From: Bradyrhizobium jicamae
GTDB taxonomy: Bacteria; Pseudomonadota; Alphaproteobacteria; Rhizobiales; Xanthobacteraceae
Assembly (NCBI RefSeq): GCF_018130695.1
Contig: NZ_JAFCJX010000002.1
Span: 372,001-436,000 of the forward strand
Length of the DNA stretch: 64,000 nucleotides
Direction: 5' to 3'
Below, piece after piece: positions 1 through 8,373 of the stretch (its first letter is position 1; each line of letters begins with the position of its first letter). The notes beneath the pieces were generated by a model. That model searched no databases and was not told where the DNA came from. It worked only from the letters and a program-made list of their open reading frames with translations. Made by a program: the position numbers and the translations under genes.

Positions 1-1406
1 CGCGCCAGGGTGTCGAGCTGCGCGCCGGTGGTGCCATCGGGAAACACGGCGCGCGCGATCGCGATATGGCCGCGCAGCACGCGGGTGAAGCGGTCGCGCA
101 TCTCGTCCGAGGGCTGGCCGATCGCGATGGTGCGGGTGACGTCGGTGGTGCCGTCTTCGTACTGCGCGCCGGAATCGATCAGCAGGAGATCGCCGGGCTC
201 GATGCGGCGGTTGCTCTTGCGGGTGACGCGGTAGTGTACGATGGCGCCGTTCGGCCCGGTGCCGGCGATCGTTGGAAAAGACACATCCTTTAGCGCGCAG
301 GTCTGGCGGCGGAAGGTTTCCAGCGCCTCGACGGTGTCGATCTCGGTCAGGCCGCCCGACGGCGCCTCGCGATCGATCCAGGCGAGGAAGCGCGTCAGCG
401 CCACCGCGTCGCGCTGGTGCGCCGTGCGCGTGCCCTCGATCTCCGTGATGTTCTTCACCGCCTTCAACAGGCTGACGGGATCGTTGCCGCGTACCGGCTT
501 GCCGCCGTTGCCTGATATCAATCGGCTCAACGCGTCGGCCGCGGTGGTACCATCGAGCGCGATCGAGGCGCCGCGTTTGGCGAGCTCGACCAGCTTCGGC
601 GTCAGCGCCGCCGGCTCCTCGACACCGGCGGATTGTTCGAGATGGTCGCGCGTCGCGTTGGAGAGCTTGCGGTGGTCGATGAAGATCAGCGGCCGGCCGT
701 CCTTCGGCACCAGCGCGTAGGACAGCGGCAGCGGGGTGTGCGAGACGTCGGCGCCGCGGATGTTGAAGGTCCAGGCCACCGCGTGGCTGTCCGAGAGCAC
801 CAGCGCATCGACGCCGAGCTTGTTGATCTCGAGCCGGATCCGCTTGAGCTTCTCGGCCTCGATCTCGCCGGAGAATTGCGGGCCGTGGATCGCGACGGGC
901 CCGAGCGGCGGGGCCGGCCGCTCATTCCAGACCGCATCGACCGGATTGCTCTCGACCGCCACCAGCTCCGCGCCGGCCTTGGCGCAGGCCGCGGCCAGCC
1001 GCTCGGCTGCTGCGGAAGTGTGCAGCCACGGGTCAAATCCTAGGCGGTCGCCGGCCGAAAGGTGCCGCGCCAGCCAATGCTCCGGCGGCGGCTCGACCAG
1101 CGGCTCGACCTGCCAGGCCTTGCGGTCGACCTGCTTGCCGGCCTGCAAGGTGTAGCGGCCGTCCACGAACACCGCGGCCTCCCGGGCCAGCACGATGGCC
1201 TGGCCGGCAGAACCGGTGAAGCCGGTCAGCCAGGCCAGCCGCTCCTCGGAGGGCGCCACATACTCATTCTGCTGCTGATCGGCGCGGGGAACGACAAAAC
1301 CCGTCAGCTTGCGGCGCGCCAGCTCCTCGCGGAGCGCGCCCAGCCGCGCAGACAACGCCACGCCGGTCTCCGGTTCCTCGAACGTCTGGAAGTGGGCTTC
1401 GAACAT
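1..1406 (-). CDS. Xaa-Pro aminopeptidase (M24B), C-terminus cut by window edge
   Basis: Cytosolic metallopeptidase predicted to remove N-terminal residues ahead of proline. About 468 residues are visible. The order is two creatinase-like N-terminal domains (roughly residues 1-300), then the start of the pita-bread M24 domain. The motif DSGAQYEDGTTDVTRT near residues 405-420 supplies the first two metal-binding aspartates. The later His and Glu ligands lie beyond the window edge, as family members are near 600 residues. The start MFEAHFQTFEE is chosen because a GAGAGG ribosome-binding site lies about 10 bases upstream. A palindromic intergenic repeat sits just 5' of the gene. Family assignment is strong; substrate is inferred from the family. 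Confidence 0.9.
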   Translation of the reverse strand, partial: MFEAHFQTFEEPETGVALSARLGALREELARRKLTGFVVPRADQQQNEYVAPSEERLAWLTGFTGSAGQAIVLAREAAVFVDGRYTLQAGKQVDRKAWQVEPLVEPPPEHWLARHLSAGDRLGFDPWLHTSAAAERLAAACAKAGAELVAVESNPVDAVWNERPAPPLGPVAIHGPQFSGEIEAEKLKRIRLEINKLGVDALVLSDSHAVAWTFNIRGADVSHTPLPLSYALVPKDGRPLIFIDHRKLSNATRDHLEQSAGVEEPAALTPKLVELAKRGASIALDGTTAADALSRLISGNGGKPVRGNDPVSLLKAVKNITEIEGTRTAHQRDAVALTRFLAWIDREAPSGGLTEIDTVEALETFRRQTCALKDVSFPTIAGTGPNGAIVHYRVTRKSNRRIEPGDLLLIDSGAQYEDGTTDVTRTIAIGQPSDEMRDRFTRVLRGHIAIARAVFPDGTTGAQLDTLA

Positions 1407-1427
1407 CGGCGGGCGGCCTCTCAGGTG

Positions 1428-1476
1428 GAGCATGATCTTATCGGAAAACCGGTCTCCACCTTTCCGGATCATGCTC
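1428..1476. repeat. Palindromic intergenic repeat, copy 1
   Basis: A 49-base imperfect palindrome beginning GAGCATGATC and ending GATCATGCTC. It is a diverged, opposite-orientation copy of the elements at 50150-50198 and 58856-58931. It lies between the aminopeptidase start and the small gene at 1659. The ends are the best conserved part. I recognise it only as a recurring intergenic palindrome. Confidence 0.8.
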
Positions 1477-1573
1477 GCGGTTGAAGAAAAGTGGACAAGT
1501 CCGCGACGCGGCAGACCTGCCTATAATTTGGCATAGCTTATGCTTGAATCATGGCGTCATCATTAGAAAAGCC

Positions 1574-1598
1574 GGAACGGTGTCCACGACAAGCCGTT
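1574..1598 (+). promoter_or_regulatory. EcfG-type general stress promoter
   Basis: GGAAC (1574-1578), 16 bases, then CGTT (1595-1598). This is an exact match to the GGAAC-N16/17-CGTT consensus of the alphaproteobacterial general stress sigma factor EcfG. It lies 60 bases upstream of the ATG of the small gene at 1659. The role is inferred from the consensus match and position. Confidence 0.6.
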
Positions 1599-1658
1599 TG
1601 GTCAGAAAATGCCGGGAGTGCCCAGGAGTGTCTCAACTCAACGGTGAGGGGAAACACG

Positions 1659-1838
1659 ATGCCTGCTTTCTCGTTTGAGAAGATCTCGCCGCCGGTCCGT
1701 CGCGAGCCGATTGCGTCGATCGAGCAAAAGCAGCGCGGCGTCATCGTCCAGATCCTGGACCGGATTGTCGAAGCCCGCGTCAAGCGCGGCATGAAGACCG
1801 GCAAGACGACCGTCATCCCCCGTAAATCGACCGATTGA
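1659..1838 (+). CDS. Small conserved hypothetical protein (59 aa)
   Basis: A 59-residue soluble basic protein beginning MPAFSFEKISPP and ending with a Lys/Arg/Thr-rich tail (KRGMKTGKTTVIPRK). There is no signal peptide or membrane segment. The ATG at 1659 follows a GGTGAGGGG ribosome-binding site, and an EcfG-type promoter sits 60 bases upstream. An in-frame upstream ATG exists at 1551 but has no ribosome-binding site and would lie upstream of the promoter. I do not recognise a functional domain. The promoter suggests a general stress response gene (inference). Confidence 0.75.
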   Translation: MPAFSFEKISPPVRREPIASIEQKQRGVIVQILDRIVEARVKRGMKTGKTTVIPRKSTD

Positions 1839-1841
1839 AAT

Positions 1842-2726
1842 TCAGCCGGCCTTTCGCAGCAGCAGGCTGCTCCAGCCCTCGATCCTGAGATGCCGCAGCG
1901 GCACCAGGCCACGGGCGCGGTAGGCTGCGATCACGGCCGGCGCCTGATGGGTCAGCAGGCCGGAAAGGATCACCTGCGCCGACGGCGCCAGATGCCGCGC
2001 CATCGGCCCGGCCAGTTGTCGCAGCGGATTGGCGAGGATGTTCGCGAGCACCAGATCGAACGGCCCGCGTTGCGCGAACTGAGGCGCGGCGAAGCCGGTG
2101 GCGCGGATCACGTCGACCCAAGGCCCGGTCTCGTTCAGCTCAGCATTCTCCGCGGCGACGCGCACCGAGGGCGGGTCGATGTCGCTGGCCAGCACCTTGC
2201 CATGCAGCGCCTTGGCGGCGGCGATCGCCAGCACGCCGGTGCCGGTGCCGAGATCGAGCACGCGGCGCGGCTGATGCGCCTTCAGCACATGATCGAGCAG
2301 CAGCAGGCAGCCGCGCGTGGTGCCGTGATGGCCGGTGCCGAAGGCGAGCGCCGCCTCGATCTCGATGGCGAGCTTGTTCGGCGCGACGCGGTCGCGATCA
2401 TGCTGGCCGTGCACGACGAAGCGGCCGGCCGGCACCGGCACGAGATCTTCCAGGCTCGCCTTGACCCAGTCCTTGGCTTCGATGGTGTCGAAGCTGACGC
2501 TGCGCGCGATCTCCTCGCCCGTGGCGTGACCGATCAGTTCGCGGATCAGCGTCTGGTCCGGGGCCTCGGCAAAATGCACCGTGACGTCCCAGCGCCCGTC
2601 CGGCCGCTCGAACGCGGCGAACGCCGCCTGATCCTCAAAGAACATCTCGGACAATGTATCGACCACGCGCCGGGCGGACGGCTCATCGGTCAGGGCAATG
2701 GTGGCGCGGTGCGTGACTGGGATCAT
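1842..2726 (-). CDS. prmA: Ribosomal protein L11 methyltransferase
   Basis: SAM-dependent methyltransferase that trimethylates ribosomal protein L11. The protein has about 294 residues. The PrmA hallmark FGTGHHGTTRGCL (about residue 130) precedes the SAM-binding DLGTGTG and acidic ASDID motifs. The catalytic-loop NILANP follows. Start MIPVTHRATIAL at 2726 matches where the family usually begins. An in-frame ATG at 2786 would add 20 residues (MRETAAIS), and neither start has a convincing ribosome-binding site. It converges tail-to-tail with the small gene ending at 1838. Confidence 0.93.
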   Translation of the reverse strand: MIPVTHRATIALTDEPSARRVVDTLSEMFFEDQAAFAAFERPDGRWDVTVHFAEAPDQTLIRELIGHATGEEIARSVSFDTIEAKDWVKASLEDLVPVPAGRFVVHGQHDRDRVAPNKLAIEIEAALAFGTGHHGTTRGCLLLLDHVLKAHQPRRVLDLGTGTGVLAIAAAKALHGKVLASDIDPPSVRVAAENAELNETGPWVDVIRATGFAAPQFAQRGPFDLVLANILANPLRQLAGPMARHLAPSAQVILSGLLTHQAPAVIAAYRARGLVPLRHLRIEGWSSLLLRKAG

Positions 2727-2804
2727 CGGGGGGAGTTCGTCGATTTTTATGCAAATTTCAACTGAGATTGCTGCGGTTTCACGCATAGATTTAGTTATGG
2801 GTCA

Positions 2805-2819
2805 TTAAAACAACCTTAG
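2805..2819 (+). promoter_or_regulatory. CtrA-like box upstream of first Flp pilin
   Basis: TTAA-N7-TTAG, one mismatch from the CtrA half-site pair TTAA-N7-TTAA. It sits 79 bases before the pilin ATG. A 17-base stretch (TTAAAACAACCTTAGAT) recurs with one change ahead of the second pilin gene. Pilin control by CtrA is known in Caulobacter; here it is inferred. Confidence 0.5.
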
Positions 2820-2898
2820 ATGTTACCGTACTAGTACGGGACCTGGAACTTGGAAGCATCCCCCAGTTCCGGGATTTAAAAATAGGGCAGGTCAAACC

Positions 2899-3063
2899 AT
2901 GAAGTCTTTTGTCGTTAAGTTCTTGAAGAACGAGTCCGGCGCCACCGCGATCGAATACGGACTCATCGCCGCCGGCATCGCGATCGCGATCATCGCTGCG
3001 GTCAACGGTGTCGGCACCTCGCTGAGCTCCACCTTCTCCAGCATCAGCACCTCGTTGAAATAG
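2899..3063 (+). CDS. Flp/Fap-type type IVb pilin, copy 1
   Basis: A 54-residue prepilin that would be cleaved after Gly in the motif NESGATAIEYGLIAAGI. That is the conserved G/ATAIEYGL prepilin-peptidase site and hydrophobic helix of Flp pilins, which assemble into Tad-type adhesive pili. One transmembrane helix spans about residues 18-40. A closely similar paralogue follows at 3330 with its own promoter-like element and terminator, so the two are probably separate transcripts. No Tad assembly genes lie nearby. Confidence 0.92.
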   Translation: MKSFVVKFLKNESGATAIEYGLIAAGIAIAIIAAVNGVGTSLSSTFSSISTSLK

Positions 3064-3089
3064 GTCTTAAGGCCTTCTCGGCGTTCTCC

Positions 3090-3128
3090 AGGCATCGGGC
3101 GTTCCTGTCGCCCGGTGCCTTTTTCTTT
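3090..3128 (+). terminator. Rho-independent terminator after pilin 1
   Basis: A 12-bp arm pair (3090-3101 and 3109-3120, GGCATCGGGCG against CGCCCGGTGCC), a 7-base loop and a T-rich run. It lies 27 bases past the stop codon. Confidence 0.9.
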
Positions 3129-3241
3129 GGACCGGATAGGTTGGCGCCGCGCGTGACGTCGGAGGCGCGATCCGGCCGCGGTGATCCCTCAAGTTTGAAC
3201 GGTGATTGACTCGAATTATCGGGAAAATCGTGTCGTGACGC

Positions 3242-3256
3242 TTAAAGCAACCTTAG
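3242..3256 (+). promoter_or_regulatory. CtrA-like box upstream of second Flp pilin
   Basis: TTAA-N7-TTAG inside TTAAAGCAACCTTAGAT, 16 of 17 bases identical to the element before the first pilin. It lies 73 bases upstream of the ATG. This suggests promoter and gene were duplicated together. Confidence 0.5.
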
Positions 3257-3329
3257 ATTCCCTTGGTTATGACAACGCCGGACCTCGGACGCACCGTTCC
3301 GGGACGCTGCAACAAGGGTAGGATCAAAC

Positions 3330-3494
3330 ATGAAGGCGATTGTCGCAAAATTCCTGAAGGACGAATCCGGTGCTACCGCGATCGAATACGGCCTCATCGC
3401 TGCCGGCATCGCGATCGCGATCATCGCGGCGGTCAAGGGCGTCGGCACCCAGCTGAGCTCGAACTTCGCCACGATCAGCACGTCGCTGAAGTAA
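3330..3494 (+). CDS. Flp/Fap-type type IVb pilin, copy 2
   Basis: A 54-residue Flp pilin beginning MKAIVAKFLKDESG. The prepilin cleavage context (DESGATAIEYGL) and hydrophobic helix match copy 1, with differences mainly in the last 20 residues (GTQLSSNFATIS). Processing by a TadV-type prepilin peptidase and export as a pilus subunit are known for the family. The pair is a tandem duplication: both genes are 165 bases and the flanking control elements are also duplicated. Confidence 0.92.
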   Translation: MKAIVAKFLKDESGATAIEYGLIAAGIAIAIIAAVKGVGTQLSSNFATISTSLK

Positions 3495-3522
3495 GCACCT
3501 TACGTCTCAAGGCGTTCTCGGC

Positions 3523-3558
3523 GCACCGGGCGACTCCGTCGCCCGGTGCTTTCTTTTT
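3523..3558 (+). terminator. Rho-independent terminator after pilin 2
   Basis: Perfect 10-bp stem GCACCGGGCG / CGCCCGGTGC (3523-3532 and 3540-3549), a 7-base loop, then TTTCTTTTT. It abuts the tail of the minus-strand gene ending at 3563. Confidence 0.9.
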
Positions 3559-3562
3559 GGCG

Positions 3563-3922
3563 TTAGCGCCGCAGTTCACGTGTTTTGTCGAAGGCTTGCC
3601 GGACCATGTTGTTGATCATCGTGGCCCCCTCGGACATTTTTGCCGCTCTCGGACGCCCTTCCGTGTTGCCCACAAATTTTGACAGGAAGTCCGCTTCTGG
3701 CTTGGCGCACAGCTTGATGTAGAGACTGCGAAAGCTTTCGAATGTCACCGCACCTTTTTCGTGTGCAGCCACTGTCACTGCGCATTTCGTCAGCGCCCTG
3801 AACGACGCATAGGTCGCGTCTCGCTTGCCATCATCGTCGCCTGCGACGGCCGGCGTGAGAGCAGCAAAGCTCGCGGCAACGGCAAACGCGGCCGGGCGGA
3901 TCCATTTTTCGAGCTTGTTCAT
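3563..3922 (-). CDS. Secreted hypothetical protein (119 aa)
   Basis: The start MNKLEKWIRP follows an AGAGGA ribosome-binding site; an ATG lies directly before it. A Sec signal peptide (about residues 1-27, ending LTPAVA) precedes a small hydrophilic domain with two cysteines, in ALTKCAVTVAAH and YIKLCAKP, which could form a disulfide. The C-terminal half is helical and charged. I do not recognise the family. It stands alone between two converging terminators and a roughly 250-base spacer. Confidence 0.6.
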   Translation of the reverse strand: MNKLEKWIRPAAFAVAASFAALTPAVAGDDDGKRDATYASFRALTKCAVTVAAHEKGAVTFESFRSLYIKLCAKPEADFLSKFVGNTEGRPRAAKMSEGATMINNMVRQAFDKTRELRR

Positions 3923-4175
3923 CATTCCTCTTCTCTCGCGCAGTTTGCCGCAACGCAAACCTATCCAATTTCCAATGGATGTTCGCATCTTCTCCGCAGG
4001 GTTTTGCACGGGATATCCAGAGAGCTGGAAGCGGCGCCATCGACAACCGGTCCACAGCTTTGCACGCGATCTATGCCGGACTTATCCACCGCTGAGCCCG
4101 TGGCTTTTCCCGGCGATATCCATCGCCTGCCCACAGCCTTTCCACCGGCTTTTGCACCGCGCCTGTTGATCATTG

Positions 4176-5777
4176 TCACGAGAACAGCCCGCGGTGATCC
4201 GACAAAATCGCCCGCGCCGCGTTGTGGCCGGGGGCGCCGGTGACGCCGCCGCCGGGATGGGCGCCGGAGCCGCAATGGTAGAGGCCGCGCAGCGGGCCGC
4301 GGTAGTCGGCATGGCCGAGCATCGGGCGGGCCGAGAAAATCTGGTTCAGGGTTAAGGCCCCGTGAAAGATGTCGCCGCCGAGCAGGCCGAATTGCCGCTC
4401 CAGGTCGAGCGGTGACAGCACCTGCCGGCCGACGACACTCGCCGCGAAGCCGGGCGCGAAACGGTCGACGGTCGCGATCATGAGATCGGCGACCTCGTCG
4501 CGATGATCGTCCCAGCTCCGGCCCGCGGGCAATTCCGGCGCGACGTGCTGGCAGAACAGGCTCGCGACGTGCTGGCCAGGCGGGCTCAAGGAGTCGTCGA
4601 GCGTCGAGGGGATCAGCACCTCGACGACCGGCTCGCGGCTCCAGCCCTGCGCACGCGCGTCGAGCCAGGCGCGATCCATATAGGCGAGATCAGGCGCGAT
4701 GATGATGCCGGCGGTGAGATGATCGCCGGTGCCCGGCAGCGCCGTGAACGAGGGCAGGGCGCTCAGCGCGACATTCATGCGGAACGTGCCGGAGCCGTTG
4801 CGCCAGCGCGAGATCCGCGTCAGGAAATCCGGCGCCAGCGCATCCGCCGGCACGAGGCGCGTGTACAGCAGCTTTGGATTGACGTTCGAGACGACGTATC
4901 TGGCGCGAATGGTGTTGCCATTGTCGAGGGTCACGCCGACCGCGCGATCCTTCTCGACGATCACCTCGCGGACGCCGGCATCGGTCTCGATTGCGACGCC
5001 GTGGCTTTGCGCTGCGCGCGCCATCGCCTGCGTGATCGCGCCCATGCCGCCGACCGCGTGACCCCAGACGCCCTTCTTGCCGTTCACCTCGCCGAAGGCG
5101 TGATGCAGCATCACATAGGCGGAGCCGGCCGCATACGGGCTCGCATAATTGCCGACGATGGCGTCAAAGCCGAACAGCGCCTTCACCAGATCATGCTCGA
5201 AACGCGCATCGAGCATCTCGCCGGCCGACATCGTGAACAGGTCGAGCAGCGCGCGCTGCTGCTCCAGCGTCAGCTTGCGCAGGATGTTGGCGGTGCCGAG
5301 CGCGTTGAAGGCTTCGCCGATCGCACTCGCCCCAAAGCTCTCGACCAGGTTCGGCGGCGCGCGCAGCACGAATTGCCGGAGCACGTCGGCGATCGCCTCC
5401 AACTCGTGCGAGAAGGTTTCGATTGCGACGGCGTCACGCGGATTGAGCCGCGCGACCGACTCCCTGGTGCGGCCTTCGCCTGTCAACAGATAGCTGCCGT
5501 CGGGCGCGGGCAGGAAATTCTGGGCGCGCCGCTCGACGATTGTCAGGCCGTGCTCGCCGAGTTTCAGGTCAGACATGATTTTCGGGTTGAGCAGGCTCAC
5601 CGTGTAAGCCGCGACCGAATTGCGGAAACCCGGGCAGAATTCCTCCGTCACCGCGGCGCCGCCGACCACCTTGCGGCGTTCCACGACGCGGACCTTCAAG
5701 CCGGCCATCGCCAGATAGGCCGCGCAGGTGAGGCCGTTATGCCCCGCACCGATGATGACGACGTCCGTTTCGTTCAT
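4176..5777 (-). CDS. FAD-dependent oxidoreductase, phytoene-desaturase/PYROXD2-like
   Basis: A 533-residue flavoprotein with an N-terminal Rossmann FAD motif VVIIGAGHNGLTCA (about residues 6-19) and the family's GGAAVTEEFCPGF segment. The C-terminal FAD-proximal motif is GAHPGGGVTGAPGHNAAR. The same fold occurs in CrtI carotenoid desaturases, but no carotenoid genes are near and the sequence better resembles the NAD(P)/FAD oxidoreductases related to human PYROXD2. The substrate is unknown. The gene is monocistronic and divergent from the spermidine-synthase-like gene. Confidence 0.85.
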   Translation of the reverse strand: MNETDVVIIGAGHNGLTCAAYLAMAGLKVRVVERRKVVGGAAVTEEFCPGFRNSVAAYTVSLLNPKIMSDLKLGEHGLTIVERRAQNFLPAPDGSYLLTGEGRTRESVARLNPRDAVAIETFSHELEAIADVLRQFVLRAPPNLVESFGASAIGEAFNALGTANILRKLTLEQQRALLDLFTMSAGEMLDARFEHDLVKALFGFDAIVGNYASPYAAGSAYVMLHHAFGEVNGKKGVWGHAVGGMGAITQAMARAAQSHGVAIETDAGVREVIVEKDRAVGVTLDNGNTIRARYVVSNVNPKLLYTRLVPADALAPDFLTRISRWRNGSGTFRMNVALSALPSFTALPGTGDHLTAGIIIAPDLAYMDRAWLDARAQGWSREPVVEVLIPSTLDDSLSPPGQHVASLFCQHVAPELPAGRSWDDHRDEVADLMIATVDRFAPGFAASVVGRQVLSPLDLERQFGLLGGDIFHGALTLNQIFSARPMLGHADYRGPLRGLYHCGSGAHPGGGVTGAPGHNAARAILSDHRGLFS

Positions 5778-5948
5778 GTCCGCTTCAAGATGCAGTGATT
5801 AGAACTGCTAGTCGCGCCTGAGCAGCGCTTCGTCAAGTCCGCGTGACGCCACTTTCTTGCCCGCCATGTTGCCATATGCTCAACTCAGACCCTCCGGCGC
5901 GGTGCCGCCGGACCATCCGGCGCCCGCCGGGTCCATGCCGGAGCTTTC

Positions 5949-8228
5949 ATGAATTCTGAGCCGTCCGCCTCGCGAAACCGGCTGGTGCTGGTCGTCTACA
6001 CCGCTGCGATCTTCGTCAGCGCGCTGCTGCTGTTTTCGGTGCAGCCGCTGTTCACCAAGATGGTGCTGCCGCGGCTCGGCGGCTCGCCGGCGGTGTGGTC
6101 GGTGGCGATGGTGTTCTTCCAGTCGCTGCTGCTGGCGGGCTACGCCTATGCGCATCTGCTGATGAAGCTGCAAAACCGCGTCATTCCCGTCGCGGTGCAT
6201 CTGGTGCTGCTGGTCGTCGCACTCTTGACATTGCCGCTGTCGATCAAGAGCGGCTGGGGCGAGCCGCCGACCTCAGGCTATGCGATCTGGCTGCTCGGGC
6301 TGTTTGCGGTCTCGATCGGCCTGCCGTTCTTCGCGCTCGCTGCCAACAATCCGCTGCTGCAGGCCTGGTTCGTTCGGACCGGCCATCCCAACGGCCCGGA
6401 TCCGTACTTCCTCTATGCGTCCTCGAACATCGGCAGTTTCCTCGCGCTGCTGTCCTATCCGGTGCTGCTGGAACCGATGTTCACGCTGCGCACCCAGAAC
6501 CTGATCTGGACCGGCGGCTATGGCTTGCTGATCCTGCTGATCGCGGGTTGCGGCATCCTGCTGCTGCGCTCGCCGGCCAAAGCGGCCGCGCTCAACCTGC
6601 CCGCGGATGATGCGGATGCGCCGGCACCCGGCTGGCTCACGCGCGCACGCTGGATCTTTCTCGCCGCGGTGCCGTCCGGCCTCCTGATCGCGGTCACCGC
6701 GCACATCTCGACCGACGTCGCCGCGGCGCCTTTGCTTTGGGTGCTGCCGCTGTCGCTCTATCTGCTGACCTGGGTGCTGGTGTTCCAGTCGCGGCCGCTG
6801 CTGCCGCACAAATGGATGCTGCTGGCCCAGCCGCTGGCAATTGCCGGCGTGGTGATCCTGCTCGCGGTCGGCGGCGAGCAGAATCTGCTGCTGACGCTCG
6901 GCGGGCATCAGCTGTGCTTCTTCGTCATCGCGATGGCTTGCCATGGTGAACTGGCGCGGACGCGGCCGGCGGCCAAATATCTCACGGGCTTCTATGTCGC
7001 GCTGTCGTTCGGCGGCATGGTCGGCGGCCTCTTTGCGGGCTTGATCGCGCCCTTCACTTTCTCCTGGATCGCCGAGTACCCGATCCTGCTCGCGCTGGCG
7101 GCGCTGTGCCGGCCGACCGGCGGCGCCGAGCGTCTGCCGCGCTGGAGCGCGTGGTACTGGCCGTTCCTCGCGGTGCTCGCGGTTGCGCTGATCGCACCGA
7201 CCACCACGGCCGGGCAAAACTTCGACGCGCAGATCTTCAACTGGTTCGACGACCGGCGGGTCTGGATGATCGGCGCGGTCGGCGTGCTCTCGGCGCTGCT
7301 GGCGCTGGCGTTCAATGCCAACCGCTGGAAGATCTTTGCCACCGTCGTCGTCGCGCTGGTGCTGCTGCGCGCCTATCCGTCGGATGACGGCCGCGTCGAG
7401 ACCGTGCGCAGCTTCTTCGGCGTCCACAAGATCGTGGTGACCCCGAACGGCCAGTATCACGTGCTGATGCACGGCACCACGATCCACGGCGCCGAGCGCT
7501 TCAAGAACGATGACGGCACGCCGGCGACCGGGCGGCCCGAGGCGATCACCTATTATCACAAGGACGGTGGCATCGGGCAGGCGATCTCGGCGATGCGCGA
7601 GCGGAAGGGCGGGCCGCTGAAGGTTGCCGTGATCGGGCTCGGCTCGGGCACGCTGACCTGCGCCTCGGAGCCGGGCGAGGATTGGAAATTCTTCGAGATC
7701 GACCAGACCATGGTCGACACCGCGCGCGATCCGAAATACTTCACCTACATCCAGAGCTGCGAGCCGAATTTGAAGCCTGTGATCGGCGATGCCCGGCTGA
7801 CCTTCGCCAAGGAGCCGGACGGCGTCTACGATCTCATCATCGTCGACGCCTATTCGTCGGATGCGATCCCGATCCATCTGGCGACCGAGGAGGCGATGGA
7901 GATCTACAAGGAGAAGCTCGCGCCGCAGGGCGCGGTGGTGATGCACGTCTCCAACCGCCATCTCGAGCTCGCCAGCGTCATCGTCGGCATTGCCGATGCC
8001 AACGACATGAAGAGCTGGGTCTATAGCGAGGATTCCGGCCGCGACAACGAGTACATCTTCTCGACCTCGGTCGTGGTCTCCGCGCGCGAGGAGGCCGATG
8101 TCGGCAAGCTCGCCTCATCGGACGTCTGGGCCGAGACCGAGGCCGACGAGAAGCAGCGGGTCTGGACTGACGATTATTCGAACGTGCTCGGCGCCGTCTA
8201 CCGCCGCCTACGCGACGGCGAGCAGTAG
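5949..8228 (+). CDS. Polytopic membrane protein fused to spermidine-synthase-like domain
   Basis: A 759-residue fusion. Roughly residues 10-490 form a dozen or so hydrophobic helices (VYTAAIFVSALLLFSVQPLF onward). A spermidine-synthase-type Rossmann domain follows, with the SAM/nucleotide loop AVIGLGSGTLTC, acidic FFEIDQTMV and the active-site-like IIVDAYSSDAIPIHL. Such fused MFS/spermidine synthase proteins are common in proteobacteria, and many act on unknown substrates. No polyamine genes adjoin it. Aminopropyltransferase activity is plausible but unproven. Confidence 0.82.
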   Translation: MNSEPSASRNRLVLVVYTAAIFVSALLLFSVQPLFTKMVLPRLGGSPAVWSVAMVFFQSLLLAGYAYAHLLMKLQNRVIPVAVHLVLLVVALLTLPLSIKSGWGEPPTSGYAIWLLGLFAVSIGLPFFALAANNPLLQAWFVRTGHPNGPDPYFLYASSNIGSFLALLSYPVLLEPMFTLRTQNLIWTGGYGLLILLIAGCGILLLRSPAKAAALNLPADDADAPAPGWLTRARWIFLAAVPSGLLIAVTAHISTDVAAAPLLWVLPLSLYLLTWVLVFQSRPLLPHKWMLLAQPLAIAGVVILLAVGGEQNLLLTLGGHQLCFFVIAMACHGELARTRPAAKYLTGFYVALSFGGMVGGLFAGLIAPFTFSWIAEYPILLALAALCRPTGGAERLPRWSAWYWPFLAVLAVALIAPTTTAGQNFDAQIFNWFDDRRVWMIGAVGVLSALLALAFNANRWKIFATVVVALVLLRAYPSDDGRVETVRSFFGVHKIVVTPNGQYHVLMHGTTIHGAERFKNDDGTPATGRPEAITYYHKDGGIGQAISAMRERKGGPLKVAVIGLGSGTLTCASEPGEDWKFFEIDQTMVDTARDPKYFTYIQSCEPNLKPVIGDARLTFAKEPDGVYDLIIVDAYSSDAIPIHLATEEAMEIYKEKLAPQGAVVMHVSNRHLELASVIVGIADANDMKSWVYSEDSGRDNEYIFSTSVVVSAREEADVGKLASSDVWAETEADEKQRVWTDDYSNVLGAVYRRLRDGEQ

Positions 8229-8373
8229 GGGCCAGCCGTTACTTGCTTGTCAGGCGTCGCGGCATTCGCCGACGAGCAGCGGGACGGTCGAACCGTCGTT
8301 GACGATGCTTCCGCGCGGTCCGATAAAGGGTGACCGACAAGCAAGACCAAGAACGAATTCGGGAGACGATCCA

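Noticed and set aside
3963..4175. DnaA-box-like TTATCCACC and several CCACAG/CCACCG words, possibly a replication origin
   Set aside because: The match is imperfect, no AT-rich unwinding region is present, and no replication gene is nearby. More likely promoter or spacer sequence.
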